Source: an uncultured Eubacterium sp.
Lineage (GTDB): Bacteria; Bacillota; Clostridia; Lachnospirales; Lachnospiraceae
Reading direction: 5' to 3'
NCBI GenBank assembly: GCA_910586445.1
Contig: CAJUHV010000042.1
Span: 1 to 33,127 of the forward strand
Length of the DNA stretch: 33,127 nucleotides
A program made the translations under genes and the position numbers. Under the pieces are notes generated by a model. The model did no database searches. It was not told the DNA's origin and saw only the letters and a program-made list of their open reading frames with translations. Below are positions 1 through 6,529 of this stretch, one piece after another (position 1 is the stretch's first letter; each line of letters starts with the position of its first letter).

Positions 1-53
1 TGAAATTGGTAGGGTAGTTTTGTGCAAATTTCTATATTTGCTCATTTATAGTT
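1..53 (+). repeat. Left copy of 53-bp terminal inverted repeat
   Basis: These 53 bases are repeated perfectly in inverted orientation at the other end of the window (33074-33126), and similarity stops abruptly on the inner side. The repeat contains an imperfect palindrome at 22-43 whose core is GCAAAT, six bases, ATTTGC (24-41), extended outward by TG/CA after one mismatch. Two short inverted arms around a 6-bp centre resemble the layout of a tyrosine-recombinase core site, but no family was recognised. The true repeat may extend beyond the window. Confidence 0.9.
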
Positions 54-102
54 AAAAATACATTTTTATTATAACAGAATTCTGGCATTTTACAATTCAG
101 CA

Positions 103-131
103 TTGTATTTCTGAAAGAAATTTTTTATACT
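103..131 (+). promoter_or_regulatory. Putative sigma-A promoter of the DUF4230 gene
   Basis: A TTGTAT -35 element (103-108) and a TATACT -10 element (126-131) are separated by 17 bp and lie about 60 bp upstream of the start at 194. The call rests only on match to consensus. Confidence 0.5.
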
Positions 132-193
132 AAGTATGGACTTATATTTTTATTAAGTTTGTTTTGTACAAATACAAGTGGAGGAATATTGTA

Positions 194-781
194 ATGAAAG
201 AAGACAAAAGAGCATTTGTAGAGATTTTAAAGCTGGTGCGTCTGCTGGCAGTTATAGTTTTGGTAGTTGGTGTATGCCTGTTTGTAAAAGCAAAGTATGA
301 AGACACAAAGGAACCGGAACTGACATCTTCATTCGTAAATGGCAGGCTGGAATCTGTGAGTGATCTTACAACATCTGAGCTGGTCTATACCGGGCTGATA
401 AAATATTCAGAGGGCAGCATACCCTATTTGACGCAGAACAGCTTTTCTATGCTGTATACAGCAGATGTCCGCGCAGGAATCGATCTTTCAAAAGCAGAGA
501 TCAGTATAACAGATGATCAGGTTATTATTACCCTGCCGGAATGTGAGGTGCAGTCAATAGATGTTGACCCGGATTCCATAGAATTTTATGATGAGCATTG
601 GGCATTGTTTAACCGGGTAGAAAAGACGGATGTAATAGATACGATATCAGCAGCAAAAGAAGATGTTTCAACAAAGGCAGATGTGGAAAGCCTGTTGGAA
701 CATGCAGGGCTGCAGACGAAAGCGATTATCGAAGGAATATTGAAAGATTCGATAGGAGAAAGAGAGCTGGTATTTCGATAA
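194..781 (+). CDS. DUF4230 membrane-anchored protein
   Basis: This 195-residue protein has a short charged N-terminus, one hydrophobic segment at about residues 12-32, and an extracytoplasmic domain that reads as DUF4230. The segment 'AGIDLSKAEI', the run 'VIITLPECEVQSIDVDPDS' and the following 'FYDEHWALFN' are characteristic. The molecular function of DUF4230 proteins is not established; they are small membrane-tethered proteins common in Firmicutes and Bacteroidetes. The start at 194 is chosen because a GTGGAGG Shine-Dalgarno sequence (178-184) precedes it at normal spacing; an in-frame ATG at 164 has none. The last 16 codons, beginning EGILKDSI, form the first unit of a tandem repeat that continues beyond the stop codon, so the C-terminus may have been set by repeat expansion and a stop arising within it. 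The gene appears to be alone under its own promoter. Confidence 0.82.
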   Translation: MKEDKRAFVEILKLVRLLAVIVLVVGVCLFVKAKYEDTKEPELTSSFVNGRLESVSDLTTSELVYTGLIKYSEGSIPYLTQNSFSMLYTADVRAGIDLSKAEISITDDQVIITLPECEVQSIDVDPDSIEFYDEHWALFNRVEKTDVIDTISAAKEDVSTKADVESLLEHAGLQTKAIIEGILKDSIGERELVFR

Positions 782-1066
782 GAAAAATGGAAGGAATATT
801 GAAGGATTCGATCAGGAAAAGACTGCCAGTATTTCGATAAGTAAATTTGAAAGGAATATTGAAGAACACAATAAGCGAGGAGAGCCGGCATTTTGATAAG
901 AAAAGCAGAAGGAATATTGAAGGATTCGAATGGGAGCCGGCACTCTGCTGAGAAAAATGGAAGGTTTACTGAAGGTAACAATGAGCGAAAGAGTATTAGC
1001 ATTTTGATAAGATAAATAAAAGCGTGTTATAATGATACGATAGGCGGGAGAACTGGTATTAATCAG
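731..1066 (+). repeat. Degenerate tandem repeat, about six units of 52-60 bp
   Basis: Units begin at 731, 790, 850, 908 and 960, each opening with a variant of GAAGGAATATTGAAGGATTC and mostly ending near TTTCGATAAG or TTTTGATAAG. A partial sixth unit covers about 1035-1066. The first unit encodes the C-terminus of the DUF4230 protein. Read in register, later units still give related peptides: EGILKDSIRKRLPVFR in unit 2, KGILKNTI in unit 3, EGILKDSN in unit 4 and EGLLKVTM in unit 5. Unit 4 carries a small deletion. This array fills the 322-bp gap before the aldo/keto reductase; I see no gene in it. It is not a CRISPR array, since the whole unit is repeated and there are no distinct spacers. 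Confidence 0.88.
1004..1033 (+). promoter_or_regulatory. Putative promoter of the aldo/keto reductase gene
   Basis: TTGATA (1004-1009) and TATAAT (1028-1033) are separated by 18 bp. The -35 falls in the end of tandem repeat unit 5 and the -10 at the degraded beginning of unit 6, so this promoter seems to be built from repeat-unit sequence. Confidence 0.55.
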
Positions 1067-1103
1067 GAAAACGACAGATGTTTTGAAATGAAAGGAGAGT
1101 CTT

Positions 1104-2270
1104 GTGGAAAAAAGAAAAGAAGGATGGTCGATTTTAGGCTTCGGCTGTATGAGGTTTCCGTCTAAAGGCGGCGGCATGGATTTAAGGGAGATTCAGCGGG
1201 AAATAGGCTTTGCCATAAAGCATGGTGTAAATTATTTTGACACTGCTTATGTATACCGCGGCAGTGAAAAAGCGCTCGGCATAGTGCTTAAAAAGAATAA
1301 CTGGCGAAAGAGGGTGACGATTGCTACAAAACTGCCCCATTATCTGATTAAATCGGTAGAGGGTGCAGAAAAACTGTTTCAGGATCAGCTGGAACGTCTG
1401 CAGACGGATTATATTGATAATTATCTGATGCATATGCTGCCGGATGTGCACGTCTGGCAGAAATTTGTGCGCATGGGAATTTTAGACTGGCTGGAAGAAA
1501 AGAAGGCTTCTGGGCAGATTCGAAAGATTGGATTTTCTTATCATGGCGGGACAAGGCAGTTTATGGAGCTTTTAGACGCATATGAGTGGGATTTCTGTCA
1601 GGTTCAGTATAATTATATGGACGAGCACAGCCAGGCAGGCCGCGCGGGTGTAGAATACGCGGCAAAAAAAGGAATTCCAGTAATTATTATGGAGCCTCTG
1701 CGTGGGGGCAGGCTGGCAGACGGCCTGCCGTCTAAAGCAAAAGCTATTTTTAAAAAGGCCGATCCAGACAGAAGCCCGGCAGAATGGGGGCTTCGCTGGC
1801 TCTGGAACCAGCCGGAAGTTGCGGTAGTCTTATCTGGAATGAATTCGATGGAAATGCTGAAAGAAAATATCCGCATTGCAGATACAGTACAAGCTTTTGA
1901 ACTAAAGCAGAAAGATCTGAATGTATATCAAAAGGTAACTGCCCTGCTGAATGAAGAAGTAAAGGTTCCATGCACCGGCTGCGGCTACTGCCAGCCCTGC
2001 CCGGCAGGCGTAGATATACCAGGCGTATTCCGCTGTTATAATGTCTGCCATACCGACAGTTTTTTCACAGGAATGAGAGAATATCTGATGTGCACGACAT
2101 GGCGTGCAAAACGTACGAATGCCTCTTTGTGCAGGCAGTGCGGAAAATGCGAAAAACACTGTCCGCAGCATATCGCAATTCGAAAAGAACTAAAAAATGT
2201 ATCCCGTGCTTTGGAAAATCCTGTTTATAAAGCAGCAGCATTTTTAACAAAAGGGATGTTTCGTAAATAA
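1104..2270 (+). CDS. Aldo/keto reductase with C-terminal 4Fe-4S domain
   Basis: This 388-residue protein is a cytoplasmic NAD(P)H-linked aldo/keto reductase fused to a ferredoxin-like tail. The AKR barrel shows the expected catalytic tetrad: Asp46 and Tyr51 in 'FDTAYVY', Lys76 in 'ATKLP' and His110 in 'YLMHM'. Two cysteine clusters follow, C290/C293/C296/C299 (CTGCGYCQPCP) and C343/C346/C349/C353 (CRQCGKCEKHCP), each followed by proline as in 4Fe-4S ferredoxins. This architecture is common in anaerobic Clostridia. The substrate is unknown, and the clusters suggest electron exchange with a ferredoxin-type partner. Translation starts at GTG (1104), preceded by AAAGGAGAG at 1091-1099. The gene has its own promoter and is followed by a 150-bp gap, so it is probably monocistronic. 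Confidence 0.9.
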   Translation: MEKRKEGWSILGFGCMRFPSKGGGMDLREIQREIGFAIKHGVNYFDTAYVYRGSEKALGIVLKKNNWRKRVTIATKLPHYLIKSVEGAEKLFQDQLERLQTDYIDNYLMHMLPDVHVWQKFVRMGILDWLEEKKASGQIRKIGFSYHGGTRQFMELLDAYEWDFCQVQYNYMDEHSQAGRAGVEYAAKKGIPVIIMEPLRGGRLADGLPSKAKAIFKKADPDRSPAEWGLRWLWNQPEVAVVLSGMNSMEMLKENIRIADTVQAFELKQKDLNVYQKVTALLNEEVKVPCTGCGYCQPCPAGVDIPGVFRCYNVCHTDSFFTGMREYLMCTTWRAKRTNASLCRQCGKCEKHCPQHIAIRKELKNVSRALENPVYKAAAFLTKGMFRK

Positions 2271-2421
2271 TCTGCGCATTTCTTACAAACTGCAAATGCA
2301 GCTGCAATGTGTATCCGTGTATAAATTCTCTTTGCGGGATCATAATATATTGAAAGATTTCTTATCTATATTTTCAAAATAATGTATATGATAATCCGTG
2401 GATATGAGAGGAGATTTCTAT

Positions 2422-3963
2422 ATGGATACACAGATCTGGAAACCATTTTTTTCCGAATTTAAGGAAAAGACAGCCCAGTTTTATAATGGCACGATCAGCC
2501 AAGGTGATTACAAAAGCTGTTCCGGCCTTTATGGGAGCTACGCGCAGCGGGGCGGAGAGGCAAATATGCTCCGGCTGCGCATGACAGCAGGACGTGTTAC
2601 AAAAGAAAAAATGAATTTTGCGGCAGGAGCAGTTAAAAAATATGGAATAAGCCGCATGCATTTTACGACGTGCCAGACGATCCAGCTGCATGACCTGACG
2701 CCGGAGGCAGCAGCGGGTATTATGGAAGAGGCATTAAGTGCAGGGATCGTAACAATCGGTTCTGGGGGAAATTATCCTAGAAGCGTGATGTGTTCGCCGC
2801 TGTCCGGCGTAGAACGAGGGGAATATTTTGATGTTATGCCGTGGGCACAGGCAGCAGGTGAATATGTGCTTCAGTTTATTACTGCGCAAAAAATGCCAAG
2901 AAAATTAAAAGTCGGTTTTTCAAATTCTCCGAAAAATATAACGCATGTAACTTATCGCGACCTGGGATTTGCGGCCGCCGGCACAGGAACATTTGATGTA
3001 TACAGTGCCGGCGGATTGGGCCCTAATCCGCGTTTGGGTGTGTTAGTTGCGCAAAATGTAGAGCCTGAGATGGTGCTGTATTATATCAAAGCAATGTGGC
3101 TGACATTTCTTGCATATGGTAACTATGAGAGCCGTGTCAAAGCCCGCACCAGATATATGCAGGATACATTAGGCGGGCAGGAAAAATATAAAGAAGCATA
3201 TTTAGAAAAGCTGCAGCAGGTATTTGACAGCGGTGAGGATCTGCGCATATCAGCTGACCGCTGCATTGTCTCAAAACAAGGAGACGGTTATAAGCCGGCC
3301 GGCCGCCGTATAATAGAACAGAAACAAAATGGGTTATATGCGGTAGAATGGCATCCGATCGGCGGCATACCGGATGTGGATACATTCTGCAGGCTGAATC
3401 AGATGATACAGGACATGCAGTCTGTTGAAATGCGGCTGTCTCCTGACGAAACAGCTTACATTATTAATTTAACAGGGAAAGAAGCGCAAAAAGTACTGGA
3501 TCTGACTGCAGATGGAGCAGCTGAAAGCCTGTTTGAGACATCGGTAAGCTGCATCGGTGCATCGATCTGTCAGGTGGGACTGCGTGATTCTCAGGCACTG
3601 CTTGACGCATGCATAAAAGCTGTCCGAAAGGCAGGACTTTCAGACGGTGTGCTGCCGCAGATCCATATTTCCGGCTGTCCTTCTTCCTGCGGCACACACC
3701 AGACAGGCGTAATCGGTTTTCGCGGCGCTGTAAAAAGAGAAAGCGGCAGTCCGCAGCCGGGATTTGCAGTATACGTGAATGGGTGCGAGCAGCAGGGCCA
3801 GGAAGCGATGGGACGCGAAATAGGCACTATTTTGGAAAGCAGGATACCTGAGTTTTTAGTAAAGCTTGGTAAAACCGTACAAGAAAGCGGAATGAATTTT
3901 ATGCAGTGGCTCCAAAACAGTCCAGATGAAATTGAGACAGTTGCTGCTGATTTTATTTCTTAG
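2422..3963 (+). CDS. Siroheme / 4Fe-4S sulfite or nitrite reductase
   Basis: This 513-residue protein belongs to the NirA/CysI-type hemoprotein family, which performs six-electron reduction of sulfite to sulfide or nitrite to ammonia in the cytoplasm. The siroheme-[4Fe-4S] cysteines are all present: C377 and C383 in 'SCIGASIC' and C419 and C423 in 'GCPSSCG'. The N-terminal half contains 'MRLRMTAGRV'-like ferrodoxin-reductase repeat sequence (as 'MLRLRMTAGRV') and the arginine-rich substrate-side region around 'GGNYPRSVMCSPLSG'. Sequence alone does not separate sulfite from nitrite as substrate. The start at 2422 is preferred over an ATG at 2398 because GAGAGGAG lies just upstream of it. No cysJ, ferredoxin or siroheme synthesis gene is adjacent. 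A strong terminator hairpin follows at 4066-4112. Confidence 0.85.
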   Translation: MDTQIWKPFFSEFKEKTAQFYNGTISQGDYKSCSGLYGSYAQRGGEANMLRLRMTAGRVTKEKMNFAAGAVKKYGISRMHFTTCQTIQLHDLTPEAAAGIMEEALSAGIVTIGSGGNYPRSVMCSPLSGVERGEYFDVMPWAQAAGEYVLQFITAQKMPRKLKVGFSNSPKNITHVTYRDLGFAAAGTGTFDVYSAGGLGPNPRLGVLVAQNVEPEMVLYYIKAMWLTFLAYGNYESRVKARTRYMQDTLGGQEKYKEAYLEKLQQVFDSGEDLRISADRCIVSKQGDGYKPAGRRIIEQKQNGLYAVEWHPIGGIPDVDTFCRLNQMIQDMQSVEMRLSPDETAYIINLTGKEAQKVLDLTADGAAESLFETSVSCIGASICQVGLRDSQALLDACIKAVRKAGLSDGVLPQIHISGCPSSCGTHQTGVIGFRGAVKRESGSPQPGFAVYVNGCEQQGQEAMGREIGTILESRIPEFLVKLGKTVQESGMNFMQWLQNSPDEIETVAADFIS

Positions 3964-4065
3964 GCATGGCTGCTTTAATAATTGGAAGATTGTGCATAAA
4001 GAAAATGAAAATTATGCCGATAAATTATATATCATAATAACAAACATAAACAAATACGGCTATGG

Positions 4066-4112
4066 AAAGCGCTTAAAACCAACGGAATGGTATTCTGGTT
4101 ATTAGGCGCTTT
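4066..4112 (+). terminator. Rho-independent terminator after the sulfite/nitrite reductase
   Basis: A long hairpin has outer arms AAAGCGC (4066-4072) and GCGCTTT (4106-4112) and inner arms AACCA (4077-4081) and TGGTT (4096-4100), followed by a T-rich stretch. It overlaps in-frame codons upstream of the LytTR gene, which argues that the LytTR start lies further downstream. Confidence 0.75.
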
Positions 4113-4155
4113 TTATTTTCATATGCACAATTTATTACGGGGAGGACAAGCAGCA

Positions 4156-4527
4156 TTGGACAGCATGGATTTGACTACAATTACGGTCAGACAGGGAGGC
4201 AAGACTCGTTACATAAAAGCACAGGATGTCATTTATATTGAAAGCATCGGACGAAAGGCGCTGCTGCATTTATCCGATGAGATTATTGAATATTATGCTA
4301 AAATAAGCCTGCTGGAGGAACAGCTTAAACCAGTTTTTTTCCGCAGCCATAGGGCTTATCTTATTAATCTGATGTATGTAGAAGGTTATGACAAAAGAGA
4401 AGTGCGCATGAAAAATACAGATTCTGTGCTGATTTCCAAATATCGGTTTCATGAATTTGAAAAGGTTATGGAAAACGCTTGCAAAATGACCGCGAAAGGG
4501 CTAAAATGTAGCAAATATAAAGATTAA
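4156..4527 (+). CDS. Stand-alone LytTR-type DNA-binding regulator
   Basis: This 123-residue protein consists of little more than one LytTR DNA-binding domain. Visible LytTR features include 'YIKAQDVIYIESIGRKALLHL', the segment 'SLLEEQLKP', and the conserved 'FFRSHRAYLINLMYV' helix/strand (beginning FFRSHRAYLINL). There is no receiver domain and no membrane segment, so it resembles orphan LytTR regulators rather than AgrA-type response regulators. The start is judged to be TTG at 4156, ten bases after GGGGAGG; an ATG at 4165 lies too far from that site, and an ATG at 4087 sits inside the preceding terminator hairpin. It ends 26 bp before pncB, so the two may be cotranscribed. No LytTR binding direct repeats were identified nearby, and its target is unknown. 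Confidence 0.82.
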   Translation: MDSMDLTTITVRQGGKTRYIKAQDVIYIESIGRKALLHLSDEIIEYYAKISLLEEQLKPVFFRSHRAYLINLMYVEGYDKREVRMKNTDSVLISKYRFHEFEKVMENACKMTAKGLKCSKYKD

Positions 4528-4553
4528 TGATAACAGGCGGTTATGGAGGATAA

Positions 4554-6008
4554 ATGCACATGCAGCACAATGAGAGAAACTTATCAATGGTCATGGATTT
4601 TTATGAAATGACGATGAGCAATGGTTTTTTTGTAGATCAGGGACAGGATACAAGAGTTGCTTTCGATGTATTCTACCGCAGAAATCCTGATGCAGCAGGA
4701 TTTTCGATTTTTGTCGGATTAGAACAGATTATAGAATATATTACAAATCTTCATTTTGACGATGACGATATTGATTATCTGCGCGGACAAAAATTATTTT
4801 CGGAAAGCTTTTTGGAGTATTTAAAAAATTTTCGGTTTAAGGGCGATCTTTATGCTTTCCCTGAAGGAACTGTCATGTACCCAAACGAGCCGGTTGTCAC
4901 AGTAATTGCACCTTTGATTGACGCCCAGCTGATTGAAACAGCTGTTCTGCTGGAAATTAACCACCAGTCTTTAATTGCTACAAAAACAAGGCGTATTGTC
5001 AAAGCTGCAAAAGGCCGTGCCGTATCAGATTTTGGAGCAAGGCGCGCCCACAATATGGATGCTGCAGTATATGGTGCAAGGGCTGCTTATATCGGCGGTG
5101 CAGTCGGTACTGCTACAGTGCTGGCCGGAAAAATGTTTCAGATCCCGATAAGCGGCACAATGGCCCACAGCTGGGTAATGTATTTTAGGGATGAGTATAC
5201 TGCATTTAAGAAATATGCGGAAACATACCCAGACGCTGCGGTACTGCTGGTAGATACATATGATGTATTAGAAAGCGGTGTTCCAAATGCAATCAGGACA
5301 GCAAAAGAAGTATTAGAGCCGCTGGGAAAGCGTCTGAAAGGAATTCGCTTAGACAGCGGAGATCTTGCCTATTTATCAAAACGGGCACGGAAAGAGCTGG
5401 ACAAGGCAGGACTGACAGACTGTAGAATTATTGTTTCAAACAGTCTGGATGAGTATACGATTACGTCAATACTGGATCAGGGGGGATGCATTGACAGTTT
5501 TGGCGTTGGAGAGCGCCTGATTACTTCAAAATCAGAACCGGTATTTGGTGCAGTCTACAAAATTGTAGCAGTTGAAGAAGGCGGCGTATTTAAGCCGCGT
5601 ATCAAAATTTCAGAAAACACAGAGAAAATTACAAATCCAGGTTTAAAAAGTGTATACCGCATTTATGATCAGGAAGGAAATGCAATAGCAGACCTTTTGG
5701 CAAAATCGGATCAGGAGCTGGATTTAAGCAGGCCGCTGCGCTATGTAGATCCGGTAAAACCTTGGAAAAACAGATACTTTGAAAACTGTACGGCAAAACA
5801 GCTGCAGATCCCGATTTTTATCAAAGGCGAGCTCGTATATCGCCTGCCTTCGATTGATGAAATAGCAGCTTATGTAAAAGACCAGCTGGAAAATGAAATA
5901 TGGGAAGAAGAGCAGCGGTTTGAAAACCCGCACAATCATTATATGGATATGACGCCTGAGTTATATGAGGAAAAAATGAACCTGCTATATGAAGCAAGGA
6001 TCGAATAA
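4554..6008 (+). CDS. pncB: Nicotinate phosphoribosyltransferase
   Basis: This 484-residue cytoplasmic enzyme joins nicotinate and PRPP to make nicotinate mononucleotide with ATP hydrolysis, the salvage entry of the Preiss-Handler route to NAD. Family hallmarks are the N-terminal 'DFYEMTMSNGFF', 'FDVFYRRNP', the 'VSDFGARRAH' segment, 'SGTMAHSWVM' with the phosphorylatable histidine region, 'IRLDSGDLAYLSK' and 'SFGVGERLITS'. Length fits the bacterial type. GGAGG at 4545-4549 sits four bases before the ATG at 4554 and ten before an in-frame ATG at 4560, so the second ATG may be the real start and would shorten the protein by two residues. The LytTR gene ends just upstream, which could give local control; no NAD-responsive riboswitch is visible. 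Confidence 0.95.
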   Translation: MHMQHNERNLSMVMDFYEMTMSNGFFVDQGQDTRVAFDVFYRRNPDAAGFSIFVGLEQIIEYITNLHFDDDDIDYLRGQKLFSESFLEYLKNFRFKGDLYAFPEGTVMYPNEPVVTVIAPLIDAQLIETAVLLEINHQSLIATKTRRIVKAAKGRAVSDFGARRAHNMDAAVYGARAAYIGGAVGTATVLAGKMFQIPISGTMAHSWVMYFRDEYTAFKKYAETYPDAAVLLVDTYDVLESGVPNAIRTAKEVLEPLGKRLKGIRLDSGDLAYLSKRARKELDKAGLTDCRIIVSNSLDEYTITSILDQGGCIDSFGVGERLITSKSEPVFGAVYKIVAVEEGGVFKPRIKISENTEKITNPGLKSVYRIYDQEGNAIADLLAKSDQELDLSRPLRYVDPVKPWKNRYFENCTAKQLQIPIFIKGELVYRLPSIDEIAAYVKDQLENEIWEEEQRFENPHNHYMDMTPELYEEKMNLLYEARIE

Positions 6009-6088
6009 AATAGCAAAATAATATAAGATTGATAAAATAATGTACATCATACTGAAAAAGGAAGCATAAAAAACATTTTTCTACAAAT

Positions 6089-6132
6089 ACTGACACTGTC
6101 ACAGCAGATTGCTGTCAGAAAGGGGTGTCAGT
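6089..6132 (+). promoter_or_regulatory. Nested hairpin leader around the ribosome binding site of a small gene
   Basis: ACTGACAC (6089-6096) pairs perfectly with GTGTCAGT (6125-6132), enclosing a second hairpin ACAGCA (6101-6106) / TGCTGT (6110-6115). The AAGGGG Shine-Dalgarno of the following gene lies between the inner hairpin and the outer 3' arm and overlaps the latter by a base or so. Folding of the outer stem would hinder ribosome access. No ligand-binding motif is recognised. Confidence 0.45.
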
Positions 6133-6135
6133 CAT

Positions 6136-6321
6136 ATGGATTACAGTAACATGATGCCGATCGGGCTGGCTATGGGCATGACCATGCACAGAGATGCATT
6201 AGAAGCTTACAGTAAGCTGACGGAGGCCGAAAAAGAGCAGATTATTATGGAATGCAGGGATGCAAAAAGCAAGGCAGAGATGGATAGCATTATCAGCCGT
6301 TTAAGCGGCAGCTGGATATAA
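6136..6321 (+). CDS. Small 61-residue protein of unknown function
   Basis: I do not recognise this protein. It starts with a methionine-rich, weakly hydrophobic stretch ('MMPIGLAMGMTMHRDAL') and continues as a charged, probably helical tail ('LTEAEKEQIIMECRDAKSKA'). There is no clear transmembrane helix or metal site. The ATG at 6136 is chosen because AAAGGGG lies ten bases upstream; an upstream in-frame ATG at 6109 falls inside a hairpin and lacks a Shine-Dalgarno. A near-perfect 15-bp-stem terminator follows nine bases after the stop codon, which supports a real, independently ended transcript. Codon use resembles its neighbours. Confidence 0.75.
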   Translation: MDYSNMMPIGLAMGMTMHRDALEAYSKLTEAEKEQIIMECRDAKSKAEMDSIISRLSGSWI

Positions 6322-6329
6322 CATGAATA

Positions 6330-6374
6330 AAAAACGGACAGCTTGATTATTTTTAAGATAAGCTGTCCGTTTTT
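6330..6374 (+). terminator. Strong rho-independent terminator
   Basis: Perfect 15-bp inverted arms at 6330-6344 and 6360-6374, with core CGGACAGCTT / AAGCTGTCCG, surround a 15-nt loop and are flanked by A and T runs. It could terminate on either strand. Confidence 0.92.
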
Positions 6375-6439
6375 CAATTACGACAATAGGATATCTGCCT
6401 TATATGTGTTCTATTGTGCTGTGTATATAAAACAATACA

Positions 6440-6468
6440 TTGACGCAGTGCGATTTTTTTGATACATT
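6440..6468 (+). promoter_or_regulatory. Putative promoter of the polyphosphate:AMP phosphotransferase gene
   Basis: TTGACG (6440-6445) and TACATT (6463-6468) are separated by 17 bp and lie about 60 bp before the start codon. The match is modest. Confidence 0.35.
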
Positions 6469-6529
6469 TATTATATGGATTTTTCGTGAAATAAGTTATA
6501 TTGTTTGATAATAAGGGAGGAATGTGTCT

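Noticed and set aside
161..173. Second partial copy of the terminal repeat
   Set aside because: GTTTTGTACAAAT matches 12 of 13 bases of positions 17-29, but the similarity does not extend and the region is AT-rich, so chance is the simpler explanation.
731..1066. Possible CRISPR array
   Set aside because: The whole 52-60 bp unit is repeated with no distinct spacers, the units diverge, and there are no cas genes.
586..1177. Overlapping minus-strand open frames across the tandem repeat (586-1002 and 812-1177)
   Set aside because: They owe their length to repeat composition, have no ribosome site, and overlap real genes; repeated SFNIPS or QYSF peptides are just the repeat read backwards.
2343..2421. 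Riboswitch or promoter before the sulfite/nitrite reductase
   Set aside because: Only a weak TTGAAA / TTTCAA symmetry is visible; no aptamer motif or well-spaced promoter pair could be supported.
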